Positions 16,183 through 24,525 of a stretch of DNA of 64,000 nucleotides are shown here, in pieces. Where the stretch lies: positions 124,001 to 188,000 of the forward strand of contig JAAEQB010000009.1 of assembly GCA_024231975.1 (NCBI GenBank). The letters run 5' to 3'. Under the pieces are notes generated by a model that saw nothing but the letters and a program-made list of their open reading frames with translations, was not told where the DNA came from and made no database searches. Numbering within the stretch: the stretch's first letter is position 1; each line of letters begins with the position of its first letter. The stretch is from Allobosea sp. (GTDB taxonomy: Bacteria > Pseudomonadota > Alphaproteobacteria > Rhizobiales > Beijerinckiaceae). The position numbers and the translations under genes were made by a program.

Positions 16183-16631
16183 CACGACGCTCCCAGCAGC
16201 GGTATCGGCACGCCGAGCCCGTAGCGGAACAGCAGCACGCAGAACCCCGTCAGCCCAGCGGCGAGGGCGAGCGCCAGCGGCAACGTCATGCGCCGGCTGG
16301 CGAAAGCGGAAAGCAGGATCGCAACGGCGAGTGCCGGCACCAGCCCGTAGCGCGGGACGAGCAGCGCGAAGCCGATCGTGGCGCCGCTGGTGAGGACGAT
16401 GCCGCGCCAGGGAAGCCGCCCCGCTGAGACCGCCGCGCTGGCGCCGATCGCGCGCCCGGCGATGACCAGCCCCATCACGCCCAGCAAGCCCGACAGCAGC
16501 ACCGGGAAATAGCCCGGCCCCATGCGGAAGCTCGTCCCTAGCGGCAATTGCGAAAAGCCGATCAGGCCGAAGAAGAGCGCGGCCGCGAGCAGCAGCAAGC
16601 CTGCCGCGATGTCCTTGAGATCGGCCCGCAT
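16182..16631 (-). CDS. tctB: Tripartite tricarboxylate transporter, small membrane subunit TctB
   Basis: A ~149-residue protein with four helices, the normal size and layout for TctB. The N-terminal DLKDIAAGLLLLAAALFFGL and the RMGPGYFPVLLSGLLGVMGL segment are characteristic. ATG 16631 follows a GTG in frame at 16634. It lies between tctC and tctA with minimal spacing, forming the standard TctCBA set. Confidence 0.9.
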   Translation of the reverse strand: MRADLKDIAAGLLLLAAALFFGLIGFSQLPLGTSFRMGPGYFPVLLSGLLGVMGLVIAGRAIGASAAVSAGRLPWRGIVLTSGATIGFALLVPRYGLVPALAVAILLSAFASRRMTLPLALALAAGLTGFCVLLFRYGLGVPIPLLGAS

Positions 16632-16647
16632 CACGCTGTCCGCCCCG

Positions 16648-17622
16648 TCAGTCGGTCTCGATGCCGGCCGCCTTGACGATGCCGGCCCAGAGCGCGACCT
16701 GCTGCTCGATCAGGGCGCCATATTGCTGTGGCGTGTTCGGCTCGGCCGCATCGACATTGCTCTTGGCGAAGCGGTCCGCGACATCCGGCATAGCGACCGC
16801 CTTGTTGACCGCGGCATTGATGCGCCGGATCACCGCCTCGGGCGTGCCTTTCGGGACGTGGATGCCGAAGAAGCTCTTCAGCGCGAGATCGGGATAGCCG
16901 GCCTCGACGACGGTCGGCACGTCCGGCAGTTCGGCGTTGCGCTTGGTGTCCATCACGGCTAGCGCCTTGAGCTTGCCGGCCTTGACCAGCGGGGCCGCGA
17001 AGACCGAGCCGAGCGCCATGAACTGGACGCGCCCCGCCAGCAGGTCCGAGATCGCCGGCGGCTGCCCGGCATAGGGGATCATCTCCATCTCGAGCCCGGC
17101 GCTCTGCTTGAACTTCTCGGTCGCCAGATGGACGACCGAGCCGCGGCCGGAGCCGGCATAGGAGGCGTTGCCCTTCTGCGCCTTGATGTAGGCGATGAAC
17201 TCCTTGAGGTCCTTGACCGGCAGGTCCGCCGGCACGGTGAACATGAAGGTGGTCGTGCCGAAGCTGGCGACGGGTGCGAAATCCTTGGTCGGATTGTAGC
17301 GCAGGCTCTTCGGGTGCAGCGCGACCTGGGTGGTGAAGGGCACGCTGGAGCCGAGCCAGGTGTTGCCGTCGGGCGCGCTCTTGGCGACGGCTTCCGTCCC
17401 GACATTGCCGTCGGCGCCTGGGCGCGCCTCGATGATGATCGGCTGGCCGAGCTCGGCCGAGAGCTTCTCGACCAGGATGCGGGAGGCGACCTCTTGCTGT
17501 CCGCCCGGCGGGAACGGGATGATCATGCGGATCTGCCGGTCCGGCCAGCTCTGGGCAGACGCCGAGGCTGCGATCAAGGCGAGCGCGAGGCCCGAGCTCG
17601 CGGCGAGGATGGTCTTGAGCAT
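16648..17622 (-). CDS. tctC: Tct/Bug-family periplasmic solute-binding protein
   Basis: A 324-residue Bug-family binding protein. It has a signal peptide ending ASASAQ, then SWPDRQIRMIIPFPPGGQQE, the highly conserved opening beta-strand and loop. APDGNTWLG, PYAGQPPAISDLLAGRVQFM and a C-terminal ALIEQQVALWAGIVKAAGI complete the pattern. It would feed ligand to the TctAB proteins encoded downstream. Bug proteins bind many organic acids and amides, so the ligand cannot be read from sequence. Confidence 0.92.
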   Translation of the reverse strand: MLKTILAASSGLALALIAASASAQSWPDRQIRMIIPFPPGGQQEVASRILVEKLSAELGQPIIIEARPGADGNVGTEAVAKSAPDGNTWLGSSVPFTTQVALHPKSLRYNPTKDFAPVASFGTTTFMFTVPADLPVKDLKEFIAYIKAQKGNASYAGSGRGSVVHLATEKFKQSAGLEMEMIPYAGQPPAISDLLAGRVQFMALGSVFAAPLVKAGKLKALAVMDTKRNAELPDVPTVVEAGYPDLALKSFFGIHVPKGTPEAVIRRINAAVNKAVAMPDVADRFAKSNVDAAEPNTPQQYGALIEQQVALWAGIVKAAGIETD

Positions 17623-17670
17623 GTGTCTCTCCCCTTCCTGTCGTCTGTACCGTGCGTGGTCCGTCGGTCG

Positions 17671-17958
17671 TCAGCCGGTGTGGCCGCGCAGGCTCTGGAG
17701 GTTGTGGACGTGGACATGGTCGCCGGCCGCGACCGGCGCGATCAGCCGGCCGATCACCTCGCCGTATTTGCGGACCTCGTGGCCGGCAGCGAGATCGCGC
17801 AGCGCGAGCTTGTGGCCGCTCGCCAGCGCCGCGCCGGCGACGAGCCTGACGCCCTCGCAGGCGCCGCGGATCGCGACGTCATCGCCCGCCGCCACGGCGG
17901 CGACCAGCACGGCGACATCGTCGGCCGGGTGCAGGACGATGGCGGCGACTTCCGTCAT
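17671..17958 (-). CDS. UxaA-family SAF-domain small subunit (SuyA-like)
   Basis: A 95-residue protein made of one SAF domain, equal to the N-terminal domain of altronate/galactarate dehydratases (UxaA/GarD). The core GHKLALRDLAAGHEVRKYGE, then IGRLIAPVAAGDHVHVHNL, is typical. In split enzymes such as sulfolactate sulfo-lyase (SuyAB) this is the small subunit. The partner large subunit is the first gene of the same operon, about 5 kb upstream at 22514-23698. The start overlaps the dehydrogenase stop by ATGA. Whether the pair eliminates water or sulfite cannot be decided from sequence. Confidence 0.83.
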   Translation of the reverse strand: MTEVAAIVLHPADDVAVLVAAVAAGDDVAIRGACEGVRLVAGAALASGHKLALRDLAAGHEVRKYGEVIGRLIAPVAAGDHVHVHNLQSLRGHTG

Positions 17959-18851
17959 GCTGGAAGCCTGACCTGCACGCCGGCGGTGTCCTCGCGCAGC
18001 TTCAGCACGGCGCCGACATCCTTGCCGGCGAGGCCGGCCTCGATCGCCTCCTGCAGCGCCGCCAGCGTCGCGGCGCCGACCGGCGTCTCGATGCCGAGCG
18101 AGCGGTTCATCGCCAGCGCCAGGCAACAATCCTTGTGCGCGAGCTTGACCATGAAGCCCGGCTCGAAATCGCCCTTCAGCGCGCGGTTGTGCATGGCAAC
18201 GGCGAGCTGCTGGTTCCAGGCCATCGTCGTCTTCAGGACGCTGATCATCGTCTCCAGGGTAAGGCCCGCCTTGGCGCCGCAGACCAGCGCCTCGGAGCTT
18301 GCGGTGATCAGCACGCTGGCGAGCAGGTTGTTGGTCAACTTCATCGCCTGGCCCATGCCGAGGCCGCCGCAATGGATCAGGTCTTGGCCCATCGCCGACA
18401 GCACCGGCCGGGCCCGCTCCAGCACGGCCGCGTCGCCGCCGATCATCAGCGTCGAGGTGCCGGCGATAGCGTGCTCGACGGTCTTGCCCACCGGGCTGTC
18501 GAGCATGTCGACGCCCTTCGCCTTGAGGGCGGCGCCGACCGTCTGCGTCGTCTGCGGATCAATCGTGCTCATGTCGATATAGAGGCTGCCGGGCCGCAGG
18601 CCCTCGCCGATGCCGCCCGGCCCGAGCACGGCCTTCTCCACATCCGGCGCGTCGGGCAGCATGGTGATGACCACCTCGGATGCCCCGGCCACCGCAGCAG
18701 GTGAGGGCGCCGCGGCGGCGCCGGCCTCGACCAGCTTCGCCACGGCGGCCGCGTTGAGATCGTAGACCGTCAGGGCATGGCCTGCCTTCACGAGGTTCCG
18801 GGCCATTGGCGTGCCCATGGTGCCGAGACCGATGAAGCCGACCGCTGTCAT
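17955..18851 (-). CDS. NAD(P)-dependent beta-hydroxyacid dehydrogenase (HIBADH/6PGDH family)
   Basis: A 298-residue enzyme of the family containing 3-hydroxyisobutyrate dehydrogenase, tartronate semialdehyde reductase and sulfolactaldehyde reductase YihU. The N-terminal GFIGLGTMGTPMARNL binds the nucleotide, MSTIDPQTTQTV follows, DSPVGKTVEHAIAGTSTLMI carries the substrate loop, and the catalytic lysine lies in GQAMKLTNNLL. It probably interconverts a hydroxy acid and a semialdehyde in the pathway of the surrounding operon. The link to sulfolactaldehyde or a sugar-acid breakdown product is inferred from the SuyAB/UxaA-like subunits in the same operon. Confidence 0.87.
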   Translation of the reverse strand: MTAVGFIGLGTMGTPMARNLVKAGHALTVYDLNAAAVAKLVEAGAAAAPSPAAVAGASEVVITMLPDAPDVEKAVLGPGGIGEGLRPGSLYIDMSTIDPQTTQTVGAALKAKGVDMLDSPVGKTVEHAIAGTSTLMIGGDAAVLERARPVLSAMGQDLIHCGGLGMGQAMKLTNNLLASVLITASSEALVCGAKAGLTLETMISVLKTTMAWNQQLAVAMHNRALKGDFEPGFMVKLAHKDCCLALAMNRSLGIETPVGAATLAALQEAIEAGLAGKDVGAVLKLREDTAGVQVRLPA

Positions 18852-18889
18852 GATGATAGTCCTTTGCTATGATCGAAACGGGTTCCGGC

Positions 18890-20116
18890 TCAGGCCGGCG
18901 CCTTCCACTGGTCGGCCTGCCAGGCCGGCAGGCCGCGCAGGTCCTTGGCCTTCTGGTCGGTGAACCCGCTTTCGGCGGGAACCTTGCCGGTCGCCTCATA
19001 GGCCTTCTTCAGGAGCGGGCTGGCCTTGGCGAAGGCCGACTTGACCTTGTCCCATTCGAGCGGCTTCGGGATCAGCTTGCCCTCGACCATGAACTGCGAG
19101 ATCTGCGTGATCGCCGCGGCGTCGCCTTCGGTCGGCCAGGCCCAGCCGCGCTGGAGCAGCACCTCGTCCTCGACCGCCTTGGCGCCGAGCTCGGGCGGCA
19201 GGCCCCAGTATTTCTGGACCGAGTTCGCGACGTCGCCGGGCTTCTCCTTGACCAGCTCGGCGATGGCGCGCTGGCTGGCGACCAGGAAGGCCTCGCCGAT
19301 CGCGGCATCGGCGCCGACGATGCGGTCGCTGCAGATCCAGAAGGAGCGGTGCAGATAATAGCCGTCGGGGAAGAATTTCGACTTCTTCGCCCCCGGCAGC
19401 AAATGGCCCGCGCCCTTGCCGGCTGGGCCGTCATAGCCCGCCTCGCTGTAGCCGAACGAGTTCATCACGCCGACGATGCCGATCTCGGCCTGGGCCTTGA
19501 GGAAGGCCGGGTAGATCACGACGGAAGCATCCATGCCGTCGGGGATTGAGGCGGCCTGCGCCTGCGTCGGCGTGTTCACCACCTTGATGTCGAAGGAGCG
19601 CGGATCGGCATTGCCGAGCTCGCAGAGCAGCATCTGCGACAGGGCGTTGTAGGGATCGCCGCCGACCAGCGCGCCAACCGTCTTGCCCTTGAGGTCGGCG
19701 ATCGACTTGATCGGCGAATCCTTGCGCACCGCCAGCACGAAGCGCAGATGGCCCTCGCCGACGGAGAGCAGGTTGATCGGCTGCCCCTGCGCCAGGAGCC
19801 GCACGATCGGGGTGTTGCCCCACATGCCGATGTCGAGATTGCCGGAGATGAAGGCCTCGACCATCGGCAGCGCGCTCGGATAGTCGCGCCAGTCGACGGT
19901 CAGATCGTAGCCGAGATCGGCGGCGGCCTTCTCCAGCATCTTCTCGCCGATCATGCGCTGGGTCACCGGCGAATTGCCGGCGGCATAGGGCTGGCGGCCG
20001 ACCGAGACCTTGGCGGTCTTACGTGTCTGGGCCCGGACGATGGCCGGCATGGCGACGAGGCCCGCGGCGCCGACTGCGAATTGACGGCGGGTGGGCGTCA
20101 GGCTTCCGGTCTTCAT
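18890..20116 (-). CDS. NMT1/SsuA/TauA-type ABC substrate-binding protein with Tat signal
   Basis: A 408-residue periplasmic protein. TRRQFAVGAAGLVAMPAIVR is a twin-arginine signal ending near RAQT. The mature protein follows the sulfonate/nitrate/taurine binding-protein fold: ALPMVEAFISGNLDIGMWGN, then SIADLKGKTVGALVGGDPYN, and a long C-terminal part richer than in typical SsuA. It works with the ATPase and two permeases encoded upstream in the operon. With sulfatases and FGE in the regulon, a sulfate ester or sulfonate is a plausible ligand, though the fold also serves other substrates. Confidence 0.87.
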   Translation of the reverse strand: MKTGSLTPTRRQFAVGAAGLVAMPAIVRAQTRKTAKVSVGRQPYAAGNSPVTQRMIGEKMLEKAAADLGYDLTVDWRDYPSALPMVEAFISGNLDIGMWGNTPIVRLLAQGQPINLLSVGEGHLRFVLAVRKDSPIKSIADLKGKTVGALVGGDPYNALSQMLLCELGNADPRSFDIKVVNTPTQAQAASIPDGMDASVVIYPAFLKAQAEIGIVGVMNSFGYSEAGYDGPAGKGAGHLLPGAKKSKFFPDGYYLHRSFWICSDRIVGADAAIGEAFLVASQRAIAELVKEKPGDVANSVQKYWGLPPELGAKAVEDEVLLQRGWAWPTEGDAAAITQISQFMVEGKLIPKPLEWDKVKSAFAKASPLLKKAYEATGKVPAESGFTDQKAKDLRGLPAWQADQWKAPA

Positions 20117-20137
20117 GGCGTTCCTCCCTCTTGTTCT

Positions 20138-20977
20138 TCAGGTCATCGTGGCGCGGTAGGCTTCCTCGCGGATCGATTGCCAGATCGATTGGCAGAGATC
20201 GGCGAAGCCCTTGCTGAGGCGAGTGGCGTCGTCGCGCGGCCGCGGCAGGTCGATCTCGACGATGCGCTTGAGGCGGCCGGGATGGCTGGAGAGCACGACC
20301 ACCCGGTCGGCCAGGAAGACCGCCTCGTCGATCGAATGGGTGATGTAGACGACGGTGCGGCGCTCGGCGGCGGGCTTGTCCTGCCCCCAGATCCGCAGCA
20401 GCTCGTCCTGCAGGATGATCCGGGTCTGGGCATCGAGCGCCGCCAGCGGCTCGTCCATCAGGAGGATCTGCGGCTCGTTGGCCATCAGCCGCGCGAGCGC
20501 GACGCGCTGGCGCATGCCGCCCGAGAGTTGGTGCGGGTACTTCTCCTCGGAGCCCGTCAGGCCGACGAGCTCGATCACCCGCCTGACGCGCTCTTCGCGC
20601 TCCGCCGCCGATAGGCCGGCGCCCGCCGGGCCGTGGACGAGGCCGAAGCCGATATTGCCGCGCACCGTCTTCCACGGGAACAGGGCATAGTCCTGGAACA
20701 TCACGCCGCGCTCGGCGCCGGGCCCGCGGATCGGCCGGCCGTCGAGCGTCATCGTGCCGGTGGTCGGGCTCTCGAGCCCGGCCAGCATGTTGAGCACGGT
20801 GGTCTTGCCGCAGCCGGAGGGGCCGACGATGGTCAAGAACTCGCCCGGCTGGATGTCGAGCGACAGGTCCTGGACGGCGACGACCGGTGCGGCCGGTGCC
20901 CCGAAGGATTTCCCGATACCGGAGAGGCGGATCTTTGCATCCGTCATTGTGGCGTCTGTCATCCTGGCGTCTGTCAT
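20138..20977 (-). CDS. SsuB/TauB-type ABC transporter ATPase
   Basis: A 279-residue nucleotide-binding subunit. Walker A is GPSGCGKTTVLNMLAG, the signature LSGGMRQRVALARLM, and Walker B ILLMDEPLAALD, with the H-loop in YITHSIDEAVF, all as in SsuB/TauB/NrtD proteins. It energises the importer formed with the two permeases and the SsuA-like protein. ATG 20977 overlaps the permease stop codon (ATGA). The N-terminus consists of three near-identical five-residue units, each beginning MTDA, giving three candidate start codons 15 nt apart. Confidence 0.93.
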   Translation of the reverse strand: MTDARMTDATMTDAKIRLSGIGKSFGAPAAPVVAVQDLSLDIQPGEFLTIVGPSGCGKTTVLNMLAGLESPTTGTMTLDGRPIRGPGAERGVMFQDYALFPWKTVRGNIGFGLVHGPAGAGLSAAEREERVRRVIELVGLTGSEEKYPHQLSGGMRQRVALARLMANEPQILLMDEPLAALDAQTRIILQDELLRIWGQDKPAAERRTVVYITHSIDEAVFLADRVVVLSSHPGRLKRIVEIDLPRPRDDATRLSKGFADLCQSIWQSIREEAYRATMT

Positions 20978-21726
20978 GGGGCGCTCCACGGCACGGCGCG
21001 GGCGAGGGCGAGGCGCAGCGCGCGGTCGAGCAGCAGGGCGACGATCCCGACCGCGACCATGCAGACGACGATGCCGTTGAGCTCGACGCTGTAGGCGTAG
21101 AACACGAACATCATCTGGCCGATGCCGCCCTGGCCGCCGGCCTTGGCGCCGACCGCGAGCTCGGCGGCGATGATCGCCGTCCAGGCGACGCCGAGGCCGA
21201 TGCGCATGCCGACGAGGATGGCGGGCAGCGCCGCCGGCAGCAGCACCACCCGCATGCGCGTCAGCGTGCCGACCCCCATCGTGTAGGCCGCCCGCATCAG
21301 ATTGGGCTCGATGCGCTTCACGCCGGCGATCGAGTTGATCAGGATCGGGAAGAAGGCGGCATAGGCGACGATCGCCACCGCCGCCTGCGTGCCGGTGCCG
21401 AGCCAGAGGATGATCAGGGGCAGCAGGGCGATGGCGGCGATGGGCCGGAAGCTTTCGACCAGCGGATCGAGATTGCGCTCGACGGTGGCGACGCTGCCCA
21501 TGACGATGCCGAGCGGGACGGCGATGGCGGAGGCGGTCGCGAAGCCGAGGAAGACCCGCAGCAGGCTCGTCGCCAGCCCGGTCGGCAGGTCGCCGCTGGC
21601 GATCATCGCGATGGCCGTTTGCACCACCGTGCTCGGACGCGGCGCTCGGGCTGAGCCGCTCGCGAGGAGCTCCCAGGCGAGCAGCAGCAGGATGGGCAGG
21701 AGAAGCTTCAGCGCCGCGCGGTTCAT
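20974..21726 (-). CDS. SsuC/TauC-type ABC permease (second of two)
   Basis: A 250-residue permease with six helices and the BPD_transp_1 EAA-like loop RAAYTMGVGTLTRMRVVLLP. PLIILWLGTGTQAAVAIVAY is typical of SsuC/TauC/NrtB proteins. ATG 21726 overlaps the preceding permease gene by 4 bp. Having two different permease genes suggests a heterodimeric channel rather than the usual SsuC homodimer. Confidence 0.9.
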   Translation of the reverse strand: MNRAALKLLLPILLLLAWELLASGSARAPRPSTVVQTAIAMIASGDLPTGLATSLLRVFLGFATASAIAVPLGIVMGSVATVERNLDPLVESFRPIAAIALLPLIILWLGTGTQAAVAIVAYAAFFPILINSIAGVKRIEPNLMRAAYTMGVGTLTRMRVVLLPAALPAILVGMRIGLGVAWTAIIAAELAVGAKAGGQGGIGQMMFVFYAYSVELNGIVVCMVAVGIVALLLDRALRLALARAVPWSAP

Positions 21727-22517
21727 CGCCGGCCCTCCGCCCGCGCCCAAGGGGCAAGCGCATCGCCAAGCCAGCGCAAGGCGCGGTCGGTCAGGAAGCC
21801 GAGCAATCCGATCACCGCGATGAAGGCCATCACGCTCGGCGTCGCCAGCATGCTCCGGTAATATTCGATGGCGTAGCCGAGGCCGCTTGGCGCGCCGACC
21901 AGCTCGGCCGCGACCACGGCCGTCCACGACGCCGCCACCGCCAGCCGCAGCGACACGAGCACCGAGGGCAGGGCGGCCGGCACCACGACCTGCCGCATGA
22001 TCGTACCGCGCGAGAGGCCCATGGTGCGCGCCGCCGCGATCAGGCGCCGGTCGACGGATTGCGCGCCCGCCGCCGTGCCGAGCAGCAGCGGGAAGAACGC
22101 GGTGTAGAACATGATGAAGATCGGCAGGCGCTGCCCGATCCCGAAGATGAACAGCGCCAGCGGAATCCAGGCGATGCCGGCGATCGGCCGCAGCAGTTCC
22201 ACCGGCCATTCCAGGAGGTCGCTGATCATCCGGCTGCGCCCCATGGCGAGGCCGAGCGGGATGGCGAGCACCGCCGCGGCCGCGACGCTGACCAGCAGGC
22301 GCAGCAAGCTGATGCCGGCATTGGCGGTCAGCTCGCCATCGAGCCAGCTCTCGCGCAGCGCCTGGGCGACCGCGAGCGGCGACGGCAGCAGCAGCTTGTT
22401 CGGCACGGCCTCGGCGGCGAGGTACCAGGCGAGCAGGAACAGGCCCATGGTGCGGGCATAGATCAGCGCCCCGCCGAACCAGCGGACGAACTCCCAGGAT
22501 GTGCCGGCTCGGCTCAC
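21723..22517 (-). CDS. SsuC/TauC-type ABC permease (first of two)
   Basis: A 264-residue permease with six helices. The EAA loop is AAARTMGLSRGTIMRQVVVP, and GIAWIPLALFIFGIGQRLPI matches the SsuC/TauC group. The GTG at 22517 overlaps the stop codon of the UxaA/SuyB-like gene (GTGA), which tightly couples transport and catabolism. It is clearly related to the second permease but diverged, so the duplication is old. Confidence 0.9.
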   Translation of the reverse strand: MSRAGTSWEFVRWFGGALIYARTMGLFLLAWYLAAEAVPNKLLLPSPLAVAQALRESWLDGELTANAGISLLRLLVSVAAAAVLAIPLGLAMGRSRMISDLLEWPVELLRPIAGIAWIPLALFIFGIGQRLPIFIMFYTAFFPLLLGTAAGAQSVDRRLIAAARTMGLSRGTIMRQVVVPAALPSVLVSLRLAVAASWTAVVAAELVGAPSGLGYAIEYYRSMLATPSVMAFIAVIGLLGFLTDRALRWLGDALAPWARAEGRR

Positions 22518-23698
22518 AGCGACCCCCGGATGCGCGTCGGCACTTCCAGCCCCTCGCCAACGATCTCGCCAAGGGTGAGGGTTCCGTCGGCGACGTCGAG
22601 GATCGCCTCGACGAGGCGCTCGCTGCAGCTGTCGACTGTTTCGCCGCCGCAGAGAGCAGGGCTGGCGTCGAAATCGATCTGCGTCGGCAGGCGCGTCACC
22701 GTCTCGGGATGCGCCGAGACCTTGATCGTCGGCGCGATCGCGCTGGCGAAGCTGTTGCCCGGCCCGGTGGTGAACAGCATGACCGTGGCGCCCGCCGCGG
22801 CGAAGCCCGTCATCGAATCCGGCGAGAAGGACGGTCCGTCCATCAGATAGAGCCCCGGCCCGGGCGGGATTTCGGCGACGCCGAGCACGCCGGCGATCGG
22901 GCCGCTGCCCGATTTGACGATGGCGCCCAGCGACTTCTCCTCGATGGTCGAGAGGCCACCCTTGATGTTCTCCTCGCCGGGATTGTTGCCGGTCAAGCTG
23001 CGCCCTGAGGCGATCGCGATCTCCTCGCGGCCGGCCACGGCCGCCCGAATCCGGGCGGCGACATCGGCATTGGCGGCGCGGCGCGCGAGCAGATGTTCCG
23101 CCCCGAGCCACTCGATCGTCTCGCCGATGATGACGCTGGCGCCGGCGGCGACGAGCCGGTCCACCGCTGCCCCGACGACGGGATTGCTGGCGAGACCGGA
23201 GGTCGCGTCGGAATGGCCGCATTCGACGGCCACGACGAGCCCTGCCGGCTCGGCCAGGGCCCGGCGTGCGCGCGAGGCGGCGCGGCTGAGCTCGGTGGCG
23301 CGGCGCAGGCCGAGATCGCTGACGGAAAGCGCATCCTCGCCGCATTCGGCGAAGCTGACGCTGGCGACCGGCTTGCCGGAGGACGCGATCCGCGCAGCGA
23401 CATGGTCCGACGTGGCCTGATCGACACCGACGACGAGGACGGCGCCGACATTGGGATTGCAGCCGAGGCCGACGAGTTGATCAAGATGCAGGCTAAGATC
23501 GGGCTCGACCTGGCCGCGGCCGGCCGAGGTCGCGACCAGGAGCGAGCCCGGCAGGTTGCGCGCGATGCGCTCGCTCGCCCGCAAGGCAAGGCCGTTGATG
23601 CCGAGGATCAGCACATGATTGCGCACGCCGACGCGTCCATCGGCGCGCAGATAGCCGTGGAACGGTCTCACCTGAAAAGATCCGGCGACATCACGCAA
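22514..23698 (-). CDS. UxaA-family large subunit (SuyB-like sulfo-lyase or sugar-acid dehydratase)
   Basis: About 394 residues, corresponding to the C-terminal catalytic domain of altronate/galactarate dehydratases and to SuyB of sulfolactate sulfo-lyase. Conserved stretches are FHGYLRADGRVGVRNHVLIL, GCNPNVGAVLVVGV, VECGHSDATSGLASNPVVG, GGLSTIEEKSLG and PGPGLYLMDGP. As remembered, the GPGLxxMD and NPNVxAVxVxG segments recall SuyB, while TIKVSAHPET is compatible with both. TTG 23698 is preferred because GGAGG lies 5 nt upstream; TTG 23713 and GTG 23671 are alternatives. It heads the 11-gene leftward operon, and its SAF small subunit is at 17671-17958. The reaction remains open. Confidence 0.82.
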   Translation of the reverse strand: MRDVAGSFQVRPFHGYLRADGRVGVRNHVLILGINGLALRASERIARNLPGSLLVATSAGRGQVEPDLSLHLDQLVGLGCNPNVGAVLVVGVDQATSDHVAARIASSGKPVASVSFAECGEDALSVSDLGLRRATELSRAASRARRALAEPAGLVVAVECGHSDATSGLASNPVVGAAVDRLVAAGASVIIGETIEWLGAEHLLARRAANADVAARIRAAVAGREEIAIASGRSLTGNNPGEENIKGGLSTIEEKSLGAIVKSGSGPIAGVLGVAEIPPGPGLYLMDGPSFSPDSMTGFAAAGATVMLFTTGPGNSFASAIAPTIKVSAHPETVTRLPTQIDFDASPALCGGETVDSCSERLVEAILDVADGTLTLGEIVGEGLEVPTRIRGSL

Positions 23699-23751
23699 AT
23701 CTGCCTCCGACAAGGTGCCGACAAGGGTCGGCTTCGGGACGCAATACCTTT

Positions 23752-23763
23752 ATTTGATCAAAT
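23752..23763. promoter_or_regulatory. Regulon operator copy A (ATTTGATCAAAT)
   Basis: This perfect 12-bp palindrome lies 53 bp before the start of the leftward UxaA/SuyB-like operon, in the divergent promoter region shared with the GntR gene. The identical 12-mer recurs before the first sulfatase gene. Confidence 0.78.
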
Positions 23764-23814
23764 CTGTCTTTGGCAAGCCCGAAATTGACAAGGCTTTCGG
23801 GCTATGCGAGCGAG

Positions 23815-23826
23815 ATTTGGTCAAAT
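23815..23826. promoter_or_regulatory. Regulon operator copy B (ATTTGGTCAAAT)
   Basis: One mismatch from the perfect palindrome. It ends 18 bp before the GntR start codon and lies 63 bp centre to centre from copy A, about six helical turns. Autoregulation of the GntR gene is the natural reading. Confidence 0.72.
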
Positions 23827-23844
23827 CCGGGGATCAGGCAGGCC

Positions 23845-24525
23845 ATGGCGAGAGTTCCCGACGTCCAGCAGCTCCTGCGCGACGACATCGTCTCCGGCGC
23901 GCTTCCCTTCGGCGCCCGCTTGCGCATCGACGAGCTGGCGAGCCGCTATGGCGTCAGCCACATGCCGATCCGGGAAACGCTGCGCCAGCTCAGCGGCGAG
24001 GGACTCGTCATCATCGAGCCGAACCGCGGTGCCCGCGTGCGCCCGATCGATCTCGGCTTCGTCGAGGACCTGTTCGACATCCGCAGCGCCGTCGAGACGA
24101 TGCTGGCCCGGCGCGCCGCCGAGCGGCGCAATGCCGGCCATATCGCCGCCTTGCGTGCCGCTCAGGAAGAGCTCGAGGCCCATGTCCGCAACGGCGATTT
24201 CGAGGCGGTGCGGCCAGTGAACCAGCGCTTCCACGAGGTGATCAACGATGCCGCCGGCAATCCCGGTGCGATGTCGCTGGTCGACAAGCACTGGCTGCTC
24301 GCCGCCGCGCTCTGGCAGCGCTACGGCTATGACGACGGCCGCTTCTATGACGAGACCCGCTTCCACGGCGTGATCAACGACCACCAGCATCTGATCCTGG
24401 CGATCGAGCGCGGCGATTCGACCTCTGCCCTGTTGCTGATGGGCGCGCATATCGAGAAAGCCAAGCACGACCTGCTGGCGCGAATGGCCGTCCAGCCGGC
24501 GGCCGGGCTGGAGCGGCCGGCATGA
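23845..24525 (+). CDS. GntR-family (FCD-type) regulator, probable master of the ATTTGATCAAAT regulon
   Basis: A 226-residue regulator. The winged HTH covers residues ~7-70, with RIDELASRYGVSHMPIRETL and GLVIIEPNRGARVRPI. The all-helical FCD ligand domain follows, with DIRSAVETMLARRAA, NQRFHEVINDAAGNP and HQHLILAIERGD. FCD regulators sense small carboxylates or sugar acids, often with a bound metal. ATG 23845 is chosen because longer frames would run through the operator. The stop codon overlaps the lactonase gene (ATGA). All four copies of the ATTTGATCAAAT-like site flank it or the neighbouring divergent promoter. Confidence 0.88.
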   Translation: MARVPDVQQLLRDDIVSGALPFGARLRIDELASRYGVSHMPIRETLRQLSGEGLVIIEPNRGARVRPIDLGFVEDLFDIRSAVETMLARRAAERRNAGHIAALRAAQEELEAHVRNGDFEAVRPVNQRFHEVINDAAGNPGAMSLVDKHWLLAAALWQRYGYDDGRFYDETRFHGVINDHQHLILAIERGDSTSALLLMGAHIEKAKHDLLARMAVQPAAGLERPA

